A stretch of 64,000 nucleotides of DNA, from contig NC_052018.1 in assembly GCF_015832195.1 (NCBI RefSeq), forward strand, positions 38,693,052-38,757,051, written 5' to 3'. The notes below the pieces were generated by a model. The model did no database searches, was not told the origin of the DNA, and worked only from the letters and a program-made list of their open reading frames with translations. Position numbers and translations under genes: made by a program. Positions 11,860 through 23,040 of this stretch are shown in pieces (position 1 is the stretch's first letter; every line of letters begins with the position of its first letter). The stretch comes from Motacilla alba alba (Eukaryota; Chordata; Aves; Passeriformes; Motacillidae).

Positions 11860-13707
11860 GTAGACTAGATTCAAATGCTTATTGCTCATCTGTTCTTCTT
11901 CCAAGAAGATTACACCTTCACATTATTGCTGAAGTATAAATCTGTTCTTTCTTGTTCCCACCAAGATCTCTTCAACTAGAACCATGAAAAAAAAAATTCA
12001 GCTGCCAGAAAAATTGGGAGAAAATTGTTCTGCCAGAGTTTTGAGAACTGGAAATTATTTTTGAAAACACTTAAAGCGCATTATCTTTCATTTGTTCCCT
12101 AAGGCAAGTGTATTAAATACATCTAATTTATCAGACTAAGTAGGCCCCAGTTAGTACTAAGTTATTTGTCACATACAATTCTGCTATGACTGCCAGAGAG
12201 CTGGGATGATTCAGATGCATGTGGAGGGTTCACACAAGTCTCTGTATCTTAATAGCCCATGTTAGCGCTCAGATGAATTCCTTTTGGGAAGCATGGCAGG
12301 GAATAAGGCAATCCCAAACAAAAAGATAAATTGATGTCATGTCCTATCAACACATGAAACAGGTAAGATAGATTACCAAATAATTTTTTTTCTTTTTTCC
12401 TTTTCTTTTAACTTCCTCATTTTATACTTCCCTCGTAATTTCTTCATGGAAATTATTTTCTTTGTTTCCACCATAAATGTGAGTGGACTCCAAGATGCTT
12501 TATCAATGCCTACAGGTACTAGCATTATAATAGCATCTATTCTAGTACAGATTCCATTAGCCTGAAATCTTCAGTCAAAGAAGTGACAGGAAGTCCAGAA
12601 GCCTTGCAATCTTGTACTTTTCCCACTGTTTGTGACAATGAATTCTGTTAATTCAAAACCCTGGAGTCTCCCAAAAAAATCATACTAGTCAAATTTCACA
12701 CAGAGAGGGAAGGAGAAGGGAGGAAAAAATGCCTTTGACTCAGATCACCTGGATTTTTCTTCATTTAAAAATATTTCATTGTCTTTTTATCTATCATAAT
12801 AGTCTGCTAGTCTTTACTTCAGAAAGATAACACTGATGTCAATGGGATTTAGACCCTTAAGATATTCAGCCAGCTGGCTGCTTTTGAGACTTAGTACCTT
12901 GTCCAGACCAGCAGGCAACATTTTTAAGCCCAAATCAACAGAATCAGGATGCATGAAATAGCTATAACCTTAAGTTTTTGTCCTAATTTTCCCTTCTTTT
13001 ATTCCAAACTTCAGGTAGAAATAAGAACAATGAAAAGCTATACATATTAAGACTGTCATTTCTGTGTATAAATAATCACAAAATGAAAGTTAATAGTTTC
13101 ATGAATTTCTAATTGCAGGTAAAAAAAATGAGGTCTAAATAATGACACATTGATTTTACATTGGTACAATACTTTCTGGAAGCAATGCACTGTGAGCAAA
13201 ACTTTATGTAGTGGGCCCCTATGGAAAAGGCTTAGGCATTATTCCAGATTGGAGAATGAAGACATGGCCTGGAGACTTTTTTGGGTTTTGATTCCATCAT
13301 TACAGAAATCCTGAAATCTCTGTGAATATGAAAGGTTTATAGAGCAGCAATGACCAGGAAGTGGTGAGTGAGCAAGCTGTATATTCTCTGTAATCAGAGA
13401 TTAAGAATTTAGGAGAATTCAGATGAGAAAACAGAAAACAAAAAAAAAAAGGGAGAGATAATAAAAATATTTCTCCCCTAGGTGTTGTAGTATTATTTCT
13501 ATGAAATAGGTGATGGATGTTTGCCTGACAGTTAAAAACAACACTTTTAAAACTGCCATTGTTATGCTTGTAAGAGTTAATTAACCCGAGCAACTCACAC
13601 ATAATATGTAACAGAATTTTCAATGCAAGCAATAAATCCAATTATTCTTTTGTAAGACTCAAAATTGCACAAAAATAAAACCAATCCCTCTTTATGTACC
13701 AGGACCT

Positions 13708-13727
13708 CAGCTGGTGACCAGCTGGTG
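13708..13727. promoter_or_regulatory. Tandem/palindromic CAGCTGGTG E-boxes
   Basis: CAGCTGGTG occurs twice with a two-base gap (13,708-13,716 and 13,719-13,727). The first copy also pairs with ACCAGCTG to make an 8-bp-arm inverted repeat. CAGCTG is the E-box bound by class A / tissue-specific bHLH dimers. Function is inferred from the motif alone. Confidence 0.35.
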
Positions 13728-14384
13728 TCAGGAAGAAAGTTCTCAATTGTCAAGGGCAAGGAATAAGTGCTTTAATTTAGCTAAATATTCTATTACCCTG
13801 TAAAAACTGACTATGACAGTAGAATAGGGCTTCTTTGTTCAGTATTTCCAAATGACACCCAGATAATTTTTGTATTACTCACACTTTATAACTTTCAATC
13901 TCTATCAGATCACCTGAGATCTGAATGCCAAACTGCATTCTCCTCTGATAAGCAATTCAGCATCTTCACTAGATAATGAAGCTTCTAACCAAATGGAATA
14001 TATCAGGAGGAATAGCTGGCTTATACTGCATGGCTAAGTACAGCTTGTGAGCTTGCATGCAGAGGCATAAACCCGCAGATTAGGAGCAAGGCTCGAAAGC
14101 ATTTGCTCCATCCTGAGAATCACTGAGACTCAACTGCAGGCCTGACATTATCCAATGATGAGATAAAAAGTCATTGCCAGTTTCCTGTACAAGTTACTCC
14201 TTGACCTTCCCCTTTCTTTTACTTTCTGAAAGTGTAACTCAGTTGTTTAGTGGCCGTAAGATTTGCATGTGTTGCCTGTAGGACAGAAAAGTTTCACAAA
14301 CCCTGATCATTATCTATGCAAAGAGTAAGTTGCAAGTGCCAATTACAATTCAGAACATTTTCTCAAAGACGGATTGATTGCAGT

Positions 14385-14409
14385 AAAAAAAAAAAAATAA
14401 AAAAAAAAA
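14385..14409. repeat. A-rich run
   Basis: This is A13, then TAA, then a further A run. It is simple sequence with no recognisable retroposed body on its left side. Confidence 0.85.
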
Positions 14410-14692
14410 TTAGTTGTATTATTCTCTGTGATTTGAAGGAAAGACAAGATCACAATAGACTTTATTTCAGTCAGTGTGATAGGTGAGAAGAGAGTTACCT
14501 ACTATTGTTCCTTATTGCTTGAAGTTTAAGGAGAGAGAGAAATGGATTGTCGCAAAGATCTGATAATAAATGTCCAATGTATCTGTCTTCAAGGAATTTT
14601 AAGGGGCCTACTTGAACCAGTGGCCTACTTTTAGATGCAGACTTATAAGCATTTCAAATTTTCTATCATTATTTACATTATTATAAAAATAA

Positions 14693-14718
14693 TAATAATT
14701 ATAATATCATAATTATTA
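14693..14718. repeat. AT inverted repeat, 10-bp arms
   Basis: TAATAATTAT and ATAATTATTA are exact reverse complements separated by AATATC. It lies inside an (AAT)n-like tract (about 14,680-14,725), so slippage of simple sequence explains much of it. Confidence 0.6.
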
Positions 14719-15640
14719 ATAATGGGGTAATGCTTGTCACATTAAAATGAGAACTATCAGTATTTAGTGTTCAGAGGTAATATAAAAATAGAGATTTTAT
14801 TATTTAGCTCATTCAAATATTTACAGGTCTTGTTCAAGTAAAAAGCATAATTACAGAACTGTGTTTCCAGATTTGAAGAATAAAAGTGAGATGAAGCATA
14901 GATCTTAGGACTCACCTTTTAATGGACATTAAAAAACCACTCTGCTCTTGAGGGTTCCTGGGAAAGCACTGCTGTTCCAAGCTGCTGAACTATATACCTT
15001 TCTAACTGCAGTAAACTGATATACACTCAGTTGAGCAGGGAAGTCAGATACTGAATTAATATTTTATCTATTCCTGTGTTCTGGGAAAAGAGAAAGGTTT
15101 CTTCTGCCCTACAGAAAACAGTAGAACTCAACCATTAATAAAAAACAAAGAAAAAATTATTATCAGAATTAAGATTCCTTCATACTCAGTCAGACATCAA
15201 GGATAAGGCAGGTCACAATGAGACAGATGTACAAAACTTGCATGGTTCAGACTTCAGGCTGCTGCTTCACACATTGCAGTAGCATGAAACTTTTGCAACA
15301 TTTCTTCTGTCATGTCATGTCAATTACATTGCAGATTGCAGCTTAGGACAGCAACACTTACCATACTTCTAGTGTTATACAAAGATGTTTGTTCAGTTAT
15401 ATCAGCAAATAATAATCTACAACGAAGACAAATGTAAGAAAGTCCCTGACCATGTAAGATTTATGTGCCATTTCAGTTGTTATGACCAACCTTTAACACA
15501 AGATATAACTGAACTATTACCACATCAGTTTTCTTTAGAATCCTGAGCTGTTTATAAAACCATATGATTTCTGCTATAGAAAACTTGTTTCATTTGGAAA
15601 GTTAATGGTCCTGTTCTCTCTTTTCTCCTCTCTGATTCAG

Positions 15641-15722
15641 GTGTTTTATTCTACTCCACATCAGTAATGGGAAAAACTGTCACAATTGAAGAGGGATTTG
15701 CAGAACCTAAGCTGATCATTAA
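15641..15722 (+). CDS. Candidate internal exon of plus-strand chain
   Basis: The acceptor is one of the best in the window: about 28 pyrimidine-rich bases ending CTGATTCAG. In the frame with two leading bases there are 26 codons encoding VLFYSTSVMGKTVTIEEG then FAEPKLII. The last two bases AA precede GTAGGT, a plausible donor, and the open frame stops at the TAG that overlaps that donor, as expected for an exon end. The other two frames stop earlier. The trailing AA is completed by the first base of the next candidate exon. I do not recognise the protein. A role in a transmembrane or extracellular protein cannot be claimed. Confidence 0.32.
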
Positions 15723-15884
15723 GTAGGTTGGTAATGTTTTCCATTTCACTTTCTTTCCTCCAAAGTCTTAATGTTTTTAAGGCACAACACAACAGAGTTA
15801 TTTAGACAGTCAAAATTTCACTCCAAATCTGTTTAAAAGTCTCAGAATTTATTTTTTCTGTTGTCTCTCACCTGTTTTGAGAAG

Positions 15885-16038
15885 CGGCTATCAGCTTGCA
15901 GTGGCAAGGAATGGCCAAGAAATCACATCCTTAGGAAAGAAACTGCTAGAGGACGACAAATGGCCGTCAGGAGGACTTTTGTTCAGTTACACTTCTCCAT
16001 TGGACATCAAAAGTGTGCTATCGAAGTGTAGTTGGTAG
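15885..16038 (+). CDS. Candidate 3'-terminal coding exon of plus-strand chain
   Basis: A T-rich tract ends in GAGAAG. Using the AAG acceptor, the codon AA|C makes Asn and the frame runs about 50 codons to TAG at 16,036-16,038. The alternative GAG acceptor three bases earlier stays in frame. The peptide starts GYQLAVARNGQEITSLGKK, continues LLEDDKWPSGGLLFSYTS, and ends in KCSW. Four CpGs remain in the segment (GCGGC, GACGAC, CCGTC, TCGAAG), unusual against the CpG-poor surroundings and compatible with constraint. AATAAA follows at 16,219 and 16,526. It is the longest phase-consistent coding candidate here, but it is unidentified and could be a chance open run or a decayed pseudogene. Confidence 0.35.
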
Positions 16039-16218
16039 TTGGTTGTCTGTATAATTTCAGGCTTGTCTTCACAAGAAAGAAACTCTAGAAGAGGACATCA
16101 ACAGTTCTATATTTGAAAACTTCATGGATTACTATTCTTGAAATAGCTGCCTTATTGACTGGCCCATTGTAAAAAGTACCTTTATTCAACATCTGTTGCT
16201 TTAAAAAACTTGGTTGAA

Positions 16219-16224
16219 AATAAA
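16219..16224 (+). terminator. Possible poly(A) signal AATAAA
   Basis: Canonical hexamer 180 bases after the candidate stop codon at 16,036. No obvious GT-rich downstream element is present, so it is weaker than the hexamer at 16,526. Such hexamers are frequent by chance in AT-rich DNA. Confidence 0.2.
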
Positions 16225-16525
16225 CAAAACAGGACAAGCTAAGCATGAGTCAAAATTTTTCCACTACACTTTTCCACAGGCATCATATTTATCAATGATA
16301 GGAAACACATTTTAAAAAAAATTGAGTTCAGGTACAACAGAAACAGTGTTTCACGTGTGTTTTTGGCAACATTTGATTTATAATATCTACTGATGGATTA
16401 TTACTTCTAAGCAGAAGTTCATGGCAGGGTCTAAAAATTGAAGCCACCATTCTTGCTCAGCTGTGACACAGACAACAGTCCTCATTCTTCCTCAGTGGGA
16501 GAAACTTTAATTGCAGTCTTCTTCA

Positions 16526-16531
16526 AATAAA
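16526..16531 (+). terminator. Possible poly(A) signal AATAAA
   Basis: Canonical hexamer about 490 bases after the candidate stop codon. It is followed within 20 bases by the T/GT-rich GTTTCTTATGTTTTTTAG, which would serve as a downstream element. It is meaningful only if the upstream exon chain is expressed. Confidence 0.25.
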
Positions 16532-19500
16532 GTTTCTTATGTTTTTTAGATTACCCATGTAGGGACATGGCATTACTCATTCCTTGGCTGCTGAAGATGA
16601 TCTCCAGCTCCTCAGACTGCATTGTTATGATTAAAACACCTGTGAAGCTCTTACATCATTACTGTGGATGTGTATGTAGAGAACACAGAACCACAGCCTT
16701 GCGATTACCTTGTGCACCATAGTAATTTAGTTTGAGGGGATTTTGCTTTTTTAAGGTAGAATTTAATTAAAACCCTTGCTAGTCTTCAGAGAATAAGTAT
16801 CCTTATTTCTTGACTTTTAGTAATAGGAGCGAGCTTTTTCTATTGGTACATACATTTATAGCACTGGAAAATCCTGATTATTCATGCCAGTGGGCTAAAC
16901 AAATAATAAGGCAATCACAGAAAATTGTCTTCAAACCTAAAAAGACTGAAATTGAGATCAGGTCTCTAGACCACCAACAATATTAGGTAGCTAAGAAGAA
17001 GTATAGACTAGTGGTTTTGTGTCACTACTATGAAAATATTTTTAAAACTCTAATAATGGCTCTACATACCCATAAAAATGGTATAAATTTTCACTGAAAT
17101 GCAGCCTCAGATAAACCTGGATGTAAAAGCTATAGCAAGAGATGTGTAATGCATAAATTGTACATTTAACTTCAATTTAAAGTACTGTTTAATTTGTTTT
17201 CCCTAATGATTTTAACCATGCAACTGATTAATGCCAGTGGCATTGTAGAAAATTGGAAGTAGAATAGCTTCAAACGTAAGGTGTGGTTACTGCATTACCC
17301 TACTTAGCTAAGCAGTGAATTGGAAGCTTGGTTAGGTAGAACGCTTGATTTGCCATGTTTTTATTGCTATTTTCTTGTTATTTAAAATTTGGCTGTATTC
17401 GATAACGTTAAACTGTATTCAGCTCTCTAAGATTCAAAGAAATCTTCCTCTGTCACATATTGGGAACTTGCTTTTTAAACCTTATATTTCCTTCCATTTT
17501 GGAACTGGACTTAACCTAGAATTTATTTTTTTTAACTTGTACTCTTAAGAATGTTGAGCAATGAAGTTCTTGATTTCTCACGCTGCTAGTGGGTCTGTTC
17601 AACATATCAAGGATCTCTTAGGATCACAAAATGACACCACAATGCTTCTAATTACAGACCCACCAAAAAAAACTGGTCACCTGGTGAATTATTGAGGAGT
17701 CTTAAATTTATTTTCCCTTGAATAGCTGTCCAAAGAAATGTTCAAACAATGTTCAAGACTCATCCTTTGCTTGTCCTGTTTTGTTCATTTTCAAGTAAGT
17801 TTTTTAAAGCAACAGACATTGAATAAATGTACTTTATGCAATGGGCCAGTCAATAAGGCAGTTATTTCAAGAATGGTAATCCATCTCCTTTTTCCATATG
17901 AACAAATTCAAATCCAAATCTCTGTTCTTACCAGAAAGTGGCATAAGGAGAGTGGAATAGAAGCTAGAGCAGGACATGCAGATAGTTCTTATGCTTAAGT
18001 TCTGTATGAAAGAGAATTCAATATTATTGAGACCAAAATGCAGAGAATAGAAAGACCTATGGAAATGGCAATCAGACAATAAAGACAAAGGTTCACCATC
18101 TGAAAAGACTCATATTTACTCCCTCCATTCTCTCATCATAGAATTCACTTCTTTTAGTTTAACAGGAAGAATTATAAATAATCCTTTCTAAGTATTCCCT
18201 TTACCAATGTTTAGAAAACTTTTTATCTTCCTGATCTGCAGGAATATTTTCTTTAGGTTAGATTTTCTCCAGACTGGACATATCACTCTGGTTTTTGATT
18301 TTGGTTTTTTTTTTTTTTTTTTTTTTTTTTGTGTGGTTGGTTGGTTCTTGGTTTGGTTCGCGGTATTTTTTGTTTGTTTTTTTGCTTTTTTAAATTTTTT
18401 ATAATAAAGTATTGTTCATCTCTAGGTTCTGTCTGGATGTTAATCACTTTAGTGGGTATGCAAAGCATCAAGCCTAATGGATAGCAAGGAGAGAACACAG
18501 TCCAGGTATCTGGATTCAGAGAGATGGTCCATTGCTCAGCTCTGTCATAACTGAGATCTACAAATGAGAAACTCTTTCACTAAGATTTACATTAGTAAAG
18601 ACTAGATGGCTGCTCTTCTAGTGTGCTTTGGACTGTGACCTACAATTCAGGAATCTAAATTTTCTTTATCTGCTGTTTTAGAAACTGATGTTCCTTTTTT
18701 CATTGTAAAAGGAGTTTTACTCATCATTTTAAACACCCATCATAGCCAATAGGAACTTGATACGAGCTTGCTCTGCCATTTCCAAGTGCAAGTCATCAGC
18801 TATGTGTTGTTCAAATATCCTCTGTACTCAGGTTTTTTTTTAAATTATACTTTCCCTGATTATCATTATTACCCTGATTTGTCTGTTTCCCATGACAAAA
18901 TTCTTGGCACCTAAGATTAAGTCTGTATGGCGTTACAAACCCAAGTGTATCTTGTGTCTGCTTTTTTAATGTGTAACACATAATAGCATATCTAGGATAA
19001 TGCAAGCCTTAGTGACAGTTTCACCACTGATCACCTTCCAGATGGAATATAAAACAACTTGACTAAACTAGGAAGCTTTTTTATTATTGAGGCAGCTTCT
19101 TTATTCTCTGCATGGAGATTGTCTTCTCAAGAACTCTAAAACCCATTGGTATTTTCTGATTAATAGTTTTTAGGGGGTTATATTAGCGAGCTGATAAAGT
19201 CAAAAAAATCCTGTCCTCCCTTACCAGCTCCATTTTAAACTGTGGTTTTTGGTTTTAGATTGAGATTTTTTTGTTTGGTTTGGTTTGGTTTTTTGTTTGC
19301 TTTTTTAATTAAAAACTCATTAGATTTACAAGCTTCATTTCAGATTTCTCATTAGCAGACACCAAGGGGCACAGCAGCCTGCACACTTTGCAACACTAGA
19401 AGAAATTTCTTTAGTGTCTTCAAAGGAAGCACCCTTTCAGGAGCTCTAACCCGGCACCTCTGCCCTACAAGATTCTGAAGCTGAAGAAGAGCAGTTACAA

Positions 19501-20516
19501 TTTACAAGATATCTGGGGTATCATTAAGTATCATCTGGAAAGCATACTCATTCAACCCTATACCTTAATGCTAGAGTACTTCTGCAAAAATATTTCAGGC
19601 AAGCTTTTGCCCAAACCCAGGCCAGCACTGGCTCTGAGGCTGGTTAGAGGAGCATTGTTATGAAGTCCTGATCCTTCCTTGATCTCATGTGAATTTGCTT
19701 CACATTCTATCAATTTGACCATGCAGGGACTGAAAAGTGTAAATCTTCAAAAGACATCATTATCCAGTTAAAGTTGCTCAGGCAACCCATCATCTTTGGT
19801 ACTGCATATTTTTTGTAGATGCTCAAATTTATTTTTTTTTCTTGATTTCTGTCAGCAAAAATTCTCTAGACCAAGAAATATTTGCTTCAGGCAATGCCTC
19901 TTTAAAGGTATAAGCAGCTAAATATTCTCTCTCACTCATATTCCCTGCTAGGCATTCCTCTGTTCATTTTTTCTAACTAAAGGATATCACATATATGTAT
20001 AATGAAATGTTCAGTGATTAGAATATTTCCTAGGGAGGCACAGGAGATGGGTTGAGATCCAGTCTTTTCTCTCCCTAATGGACAAAAGAAGTCACATTTC
20101 CTTTTCTTCTTTTTTTTTTTTTTCCTTTCCCCAGAAGAATGTTCTAAATAAAGCATATCTGTAATGTGGTTGTACATTTATTATATCTGTCCGCACTGTT
20201 TCACTTTTCTGAATACTCGTTAGGCGAAAAGCAGCATATGGCCAGTTGGTAGAGCACTCATATAGAATGGGTGAAACCTGACAATCTATTATGGTTTCTT
20301 CCCCATATTCTGCTTTTATAACACACCTATTTAGACAACTGTTTAGCCATTTTCTTTTCATTAAAGAATTGAAATATTCATGCTACCAAATTAAGCAAAT
20401 AAACTTTCTATTAATTCATAAACCAGTGTGCAACCACAACTGAATTTCTTAGGCAACCTGAAGCATTTTCTATCTCTTTTTCTTCTGCTTTCTTTGGTGG
20501 TTATAACCAGCTCCTT

Positions 20517-20524
<8 letters not shown>
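16532..20524. other. AT-rich non-coding stretch
   Basis: I see nothing gene-like. An ATG-started 54-codon plus-strand frame begins near 16,569 and has no recognisable content. T-rich simple sequence dominates 18,300-18,400 (including a 26-base T run) and 19,245-19,310 (TTTGG/TTTG repeats). Around 20,105-20,140 a CT tract ending CCCCAG looks like an acceptor, but the frames that follow close within about ten codons. Confidence 0.55.
18305..18330. repeat. Poly(T) run, T26
   Basis: 26 T residues are followed by a GGTTGG/TTTGG-rich stretch. The apparent plus-strand open frame across it (18,207-18,404) is a poly-Phe artefact, and the minus-strand frame is poly-Lys. Confidence 0.9.

Positions 20525-20547
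<23 letters not shown>
20525..20547. repeat. (AT)n microsatellite
   Basis: An uninterrupted alternation of A and T for about 23 bases, preceded by TATACATAC. Likely length-polymorphic. Confidence 0.9.
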
Positions 20548-22930
20548 ATACAACTAATGTAAGAAAATATTATGAATAATTATTCTTAATCTCTCTTGTA
20601 AAATATGAAGTATACTACCAGATTTATAATGGCATTAACTGTTTAATTAAACAGAATAGCATGGGTTGGCATGTAAGGCCTTAATTATGTGATTACTTGT
20701 GTATATAGTACATAAATATGAATAATAAAAATAAATCGAAACTAAATTGCTGTCAAAAAGCTCATCTGTTTGAGAGAATTTCTCTAAAGTATGACTCTCA
20801 CACTAATTTTACAATGACTCAAATCGTGTGATAAGGAAAATAATTTTCATCGAATTCCCTCTGCTGAACTGCAGATCTTCCAATACAGTGTCCTAAGTTT
20901 GAATAAAAGAATAAAACAAATACCAGTTGATATGCACAGTGCTGTACTATAATAATCCAATTACTTCCTGTAGTGCAGAAATGGCATACAATTTCCACAC
21001 CTGTGACTCCCAAGAGATGTTATTTGCACAGTTTGGATCTGAATGCCTAGTCAAATTTTGCTATGGTGCCTTGGGTCAGATTTATGTTAAATTTCTCTCT
21101 TTATAAACTCCATGGTCACATATTATTTTCTGGTGTGCTGGTTACACACACTGCTCTCTTGCTTGGCAGGAAATCTGTCTTGATGATCAACTTCTGCATC
21201 CTTGTGGTTAGTTGCCGTGCCATAAAGACAGCCCCTGTAGTGAGAAGTGCCAGCTCCACAGTGGGGAGAGTGAAAAAAGTGGGGACTGTGTTTCCCCATG
21301 GAATTTCATCTGTCTTTCATAACGTAGCTGTAGTAGCAGTCTTAGGCAAGACATCCTTTAGTTCCACAGCAAGAAAACCGTTGGCTATTGTCTGGGAAGT
21401 GGGATATTATATGTTTGTTAATATACTTGCAACACATAAGAAATAAATATTATATATCAGGAATCATGGTCTTAATAACCAGAGTTATTTTTTTAAGTGA
21501 AAAAATAGCAATTTTTCTGATGCTTAAGGCCATACAAGCACTGACAAATTGATTGCAGTACAAAGGATTTCTAACACCTATCAGAAGTCTGACTGATTTT
21601 TTTGTTGTTTTTATTGGATTTTACATCGGTTAATTAAATTTTACATGTTTTACATTTGCATCTACTACTATGTCAAACTTCCTGTCTAAACACAATCACA
21701 TTGACTTCAGCTGTGCAAAGCACAGCCAGAATCATCCATCCTATTTGTGTATTTCCCTATGCAATATTGCCCCAAATCTCCGCACAAAGATGTAGACTAC
21801 ATGCAGACCTATCTCCAGATACTCATAATCAATTTAATGCTTCTAATGCTCACTCTACTCCACTGACTCGTTTATGGAGTATGCTCTGCCAAAGGTATTC
21901 TGCCAAAAACCAAAAGTGACAAGGCATTACATTTGAACTCAAGCACCAACCAGTCTTTTAAGTACATGAAACACATTTCTGCTGCAAAAGCAGAGGCTCT
22001 ATTTCATTGAAGAGACAACAGGGGGAATTCACTGTCAATTACTTGGAAAACAATAAAACTCTCCCTGTCTATGACCCCTAGGCTGGAGATATAAGTATTA
22101 TGTAATTTTTTTTTAATGTAGTTTTGGTATTCTTTCCTCTCTTTACTCTTACTAAAAGTCTTTATTTGTAATAATTTGCTTTCTGGTAGTATGCTTCTAT
22201 ATCAAGTTACTGAAAGTTTGAATACATATCTTGAGGTATTTAATTTATTCATTCTATTTTATCTAAATGCTTTAAGGTGTTGTCCAGGTCTTCTTAATGT
22301 TATCTATAAAAAAAAAAAATATCTTAATATGACATGTGAACCAGTAGGATTTAATACAATCCATCAACAGTGAGTCTCACAATTTGAAAATTCAAATCTC
22401 CCTTCCCCCTTGTTAACCTATTTTTAAATGCATTTGGGAAAATCACATGCGCAATACGTCCTCAATGTCTATAGATTTGGCCTAGTTCAGTACAGCTGGG
22501 GATTGATTCTAAAAGCCCCCACAGAAAAAATACTGCCATCAGCTTACTCTCACTTTTACTAAAGCTCATTTCAACTGTGTCAGTACTGCAAAGAATGAGA
22601 GGTTTTTTACTACGTAGGGCTGAACCTTGTGGACATTTTCACCTTAATCATCAGACTATACTACTTTCTACCTGTTTTTTCCCACCTAGTAGTGTAAAGC
22701 AAACATCTAGCAAATAAAAATTATTGATTACTTATGTGCCTTATTAGGACACATTATCAGCAATATAGACATCATCATGAGCAGCACAACTGCACCACAC
22801 TGTGCTATGTTTAATACTGACTGAAATGTTTCTTATCGTAAAGGCAAGAGTTGAAGATGCTTGAGCTACCTAGCAGTGTAAGCAAGTCTACATGGGTTCC
22901 TACAGAAACTCAGGTCTGATTTAGAAAGAA
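20548..22930. other. Non-coding stretch with a GC-richer block
   Basis: Mostly AT-rich. The exception is about 21,130-21,390, which is visibly richer in G and C. There the plus strand is open for 127 codons (21,063-21,446), while one minus frame is open for about 66 codons (21,119-21,316). The minus peptide contains a hydrophobic run, PTVELALLTTGAVFMARQL; the plus peptide is V/S/T-rich. I recognise neither, and simultaneous openness on both strands follows from the base composition. It could be a decayed retrocopy, an old repeat or a conserved non-coding element. The rest shows no gene. Confidence 0.4.
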
Positions 22931-23040
22931 CATAGAGTCATAGAATAATTTGGTTTGTAGGGGGACTTTAAAGATCATCTAGTCCCAACCCCCCTGCCAT
23001 GGGCAGGGATATCTTTAATTAGAATGGGTGCATCACTGAG
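22931..23040 (-). mobile_element. CR1 LINE 3' end fragment
   Basis: CATAGAGTCATAGAATAATT, GATCATCTAGTCCCAACCCC and CTGCCATGGGCAGGGATATC match, in reverse complement, the conserved last ~100 bases of avian CR1. The octamer tail is at the left end, so the element points leftward and is severely 5'-truncated, as is typical for CR1. The right boundary is approximate because similarity fades. Confidence 0.88.

Larger units (their letters stand above)
11860..15640. other. Putative intron, AT-rich
   Basis: No exon could be supported. It contains a tandem E-box pair at 13,708-13,727, an A-rich run at 14,385-14,409 and an AT-rich inverted repeat at 14,693-14,718. Acceptor-like CT tracts near 12,990-13,015 and 14,190-14,222 are followed by stops in all useful frames or lack donors. 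A 113-codon minus-strand open frame at 13,300-13,641 is Leu/Phe/Ser-rich with no recognisable motif, so it was not called. Confidence 0.45.

Noticed and set aside
13300..13641. 113-codon minus-strand ORF
   Set aside because: Leu/Phe/Ser-rich from AT-rich and pyrimidine-rich sequence, with no motif and no splice context.
18207..18404. Poly-Phe plus frame and poly-Lys minus frame
   Set aside because: Both arise from the T26 run and the T/G-rich simple sequence.
20105..20160. Plus-strand exon after the CCTTTCCCCAG acceptor
   Set aside because: Frames close within about ten codons and an AATAAAG lies inside; probably a T-rich simple tract.
21063..21446. 127-codon plus-strand ORF as a gene
   Set aside because: No recognisable domain, no splice or promoter context, and the opposite strand is also open; composition explains it.
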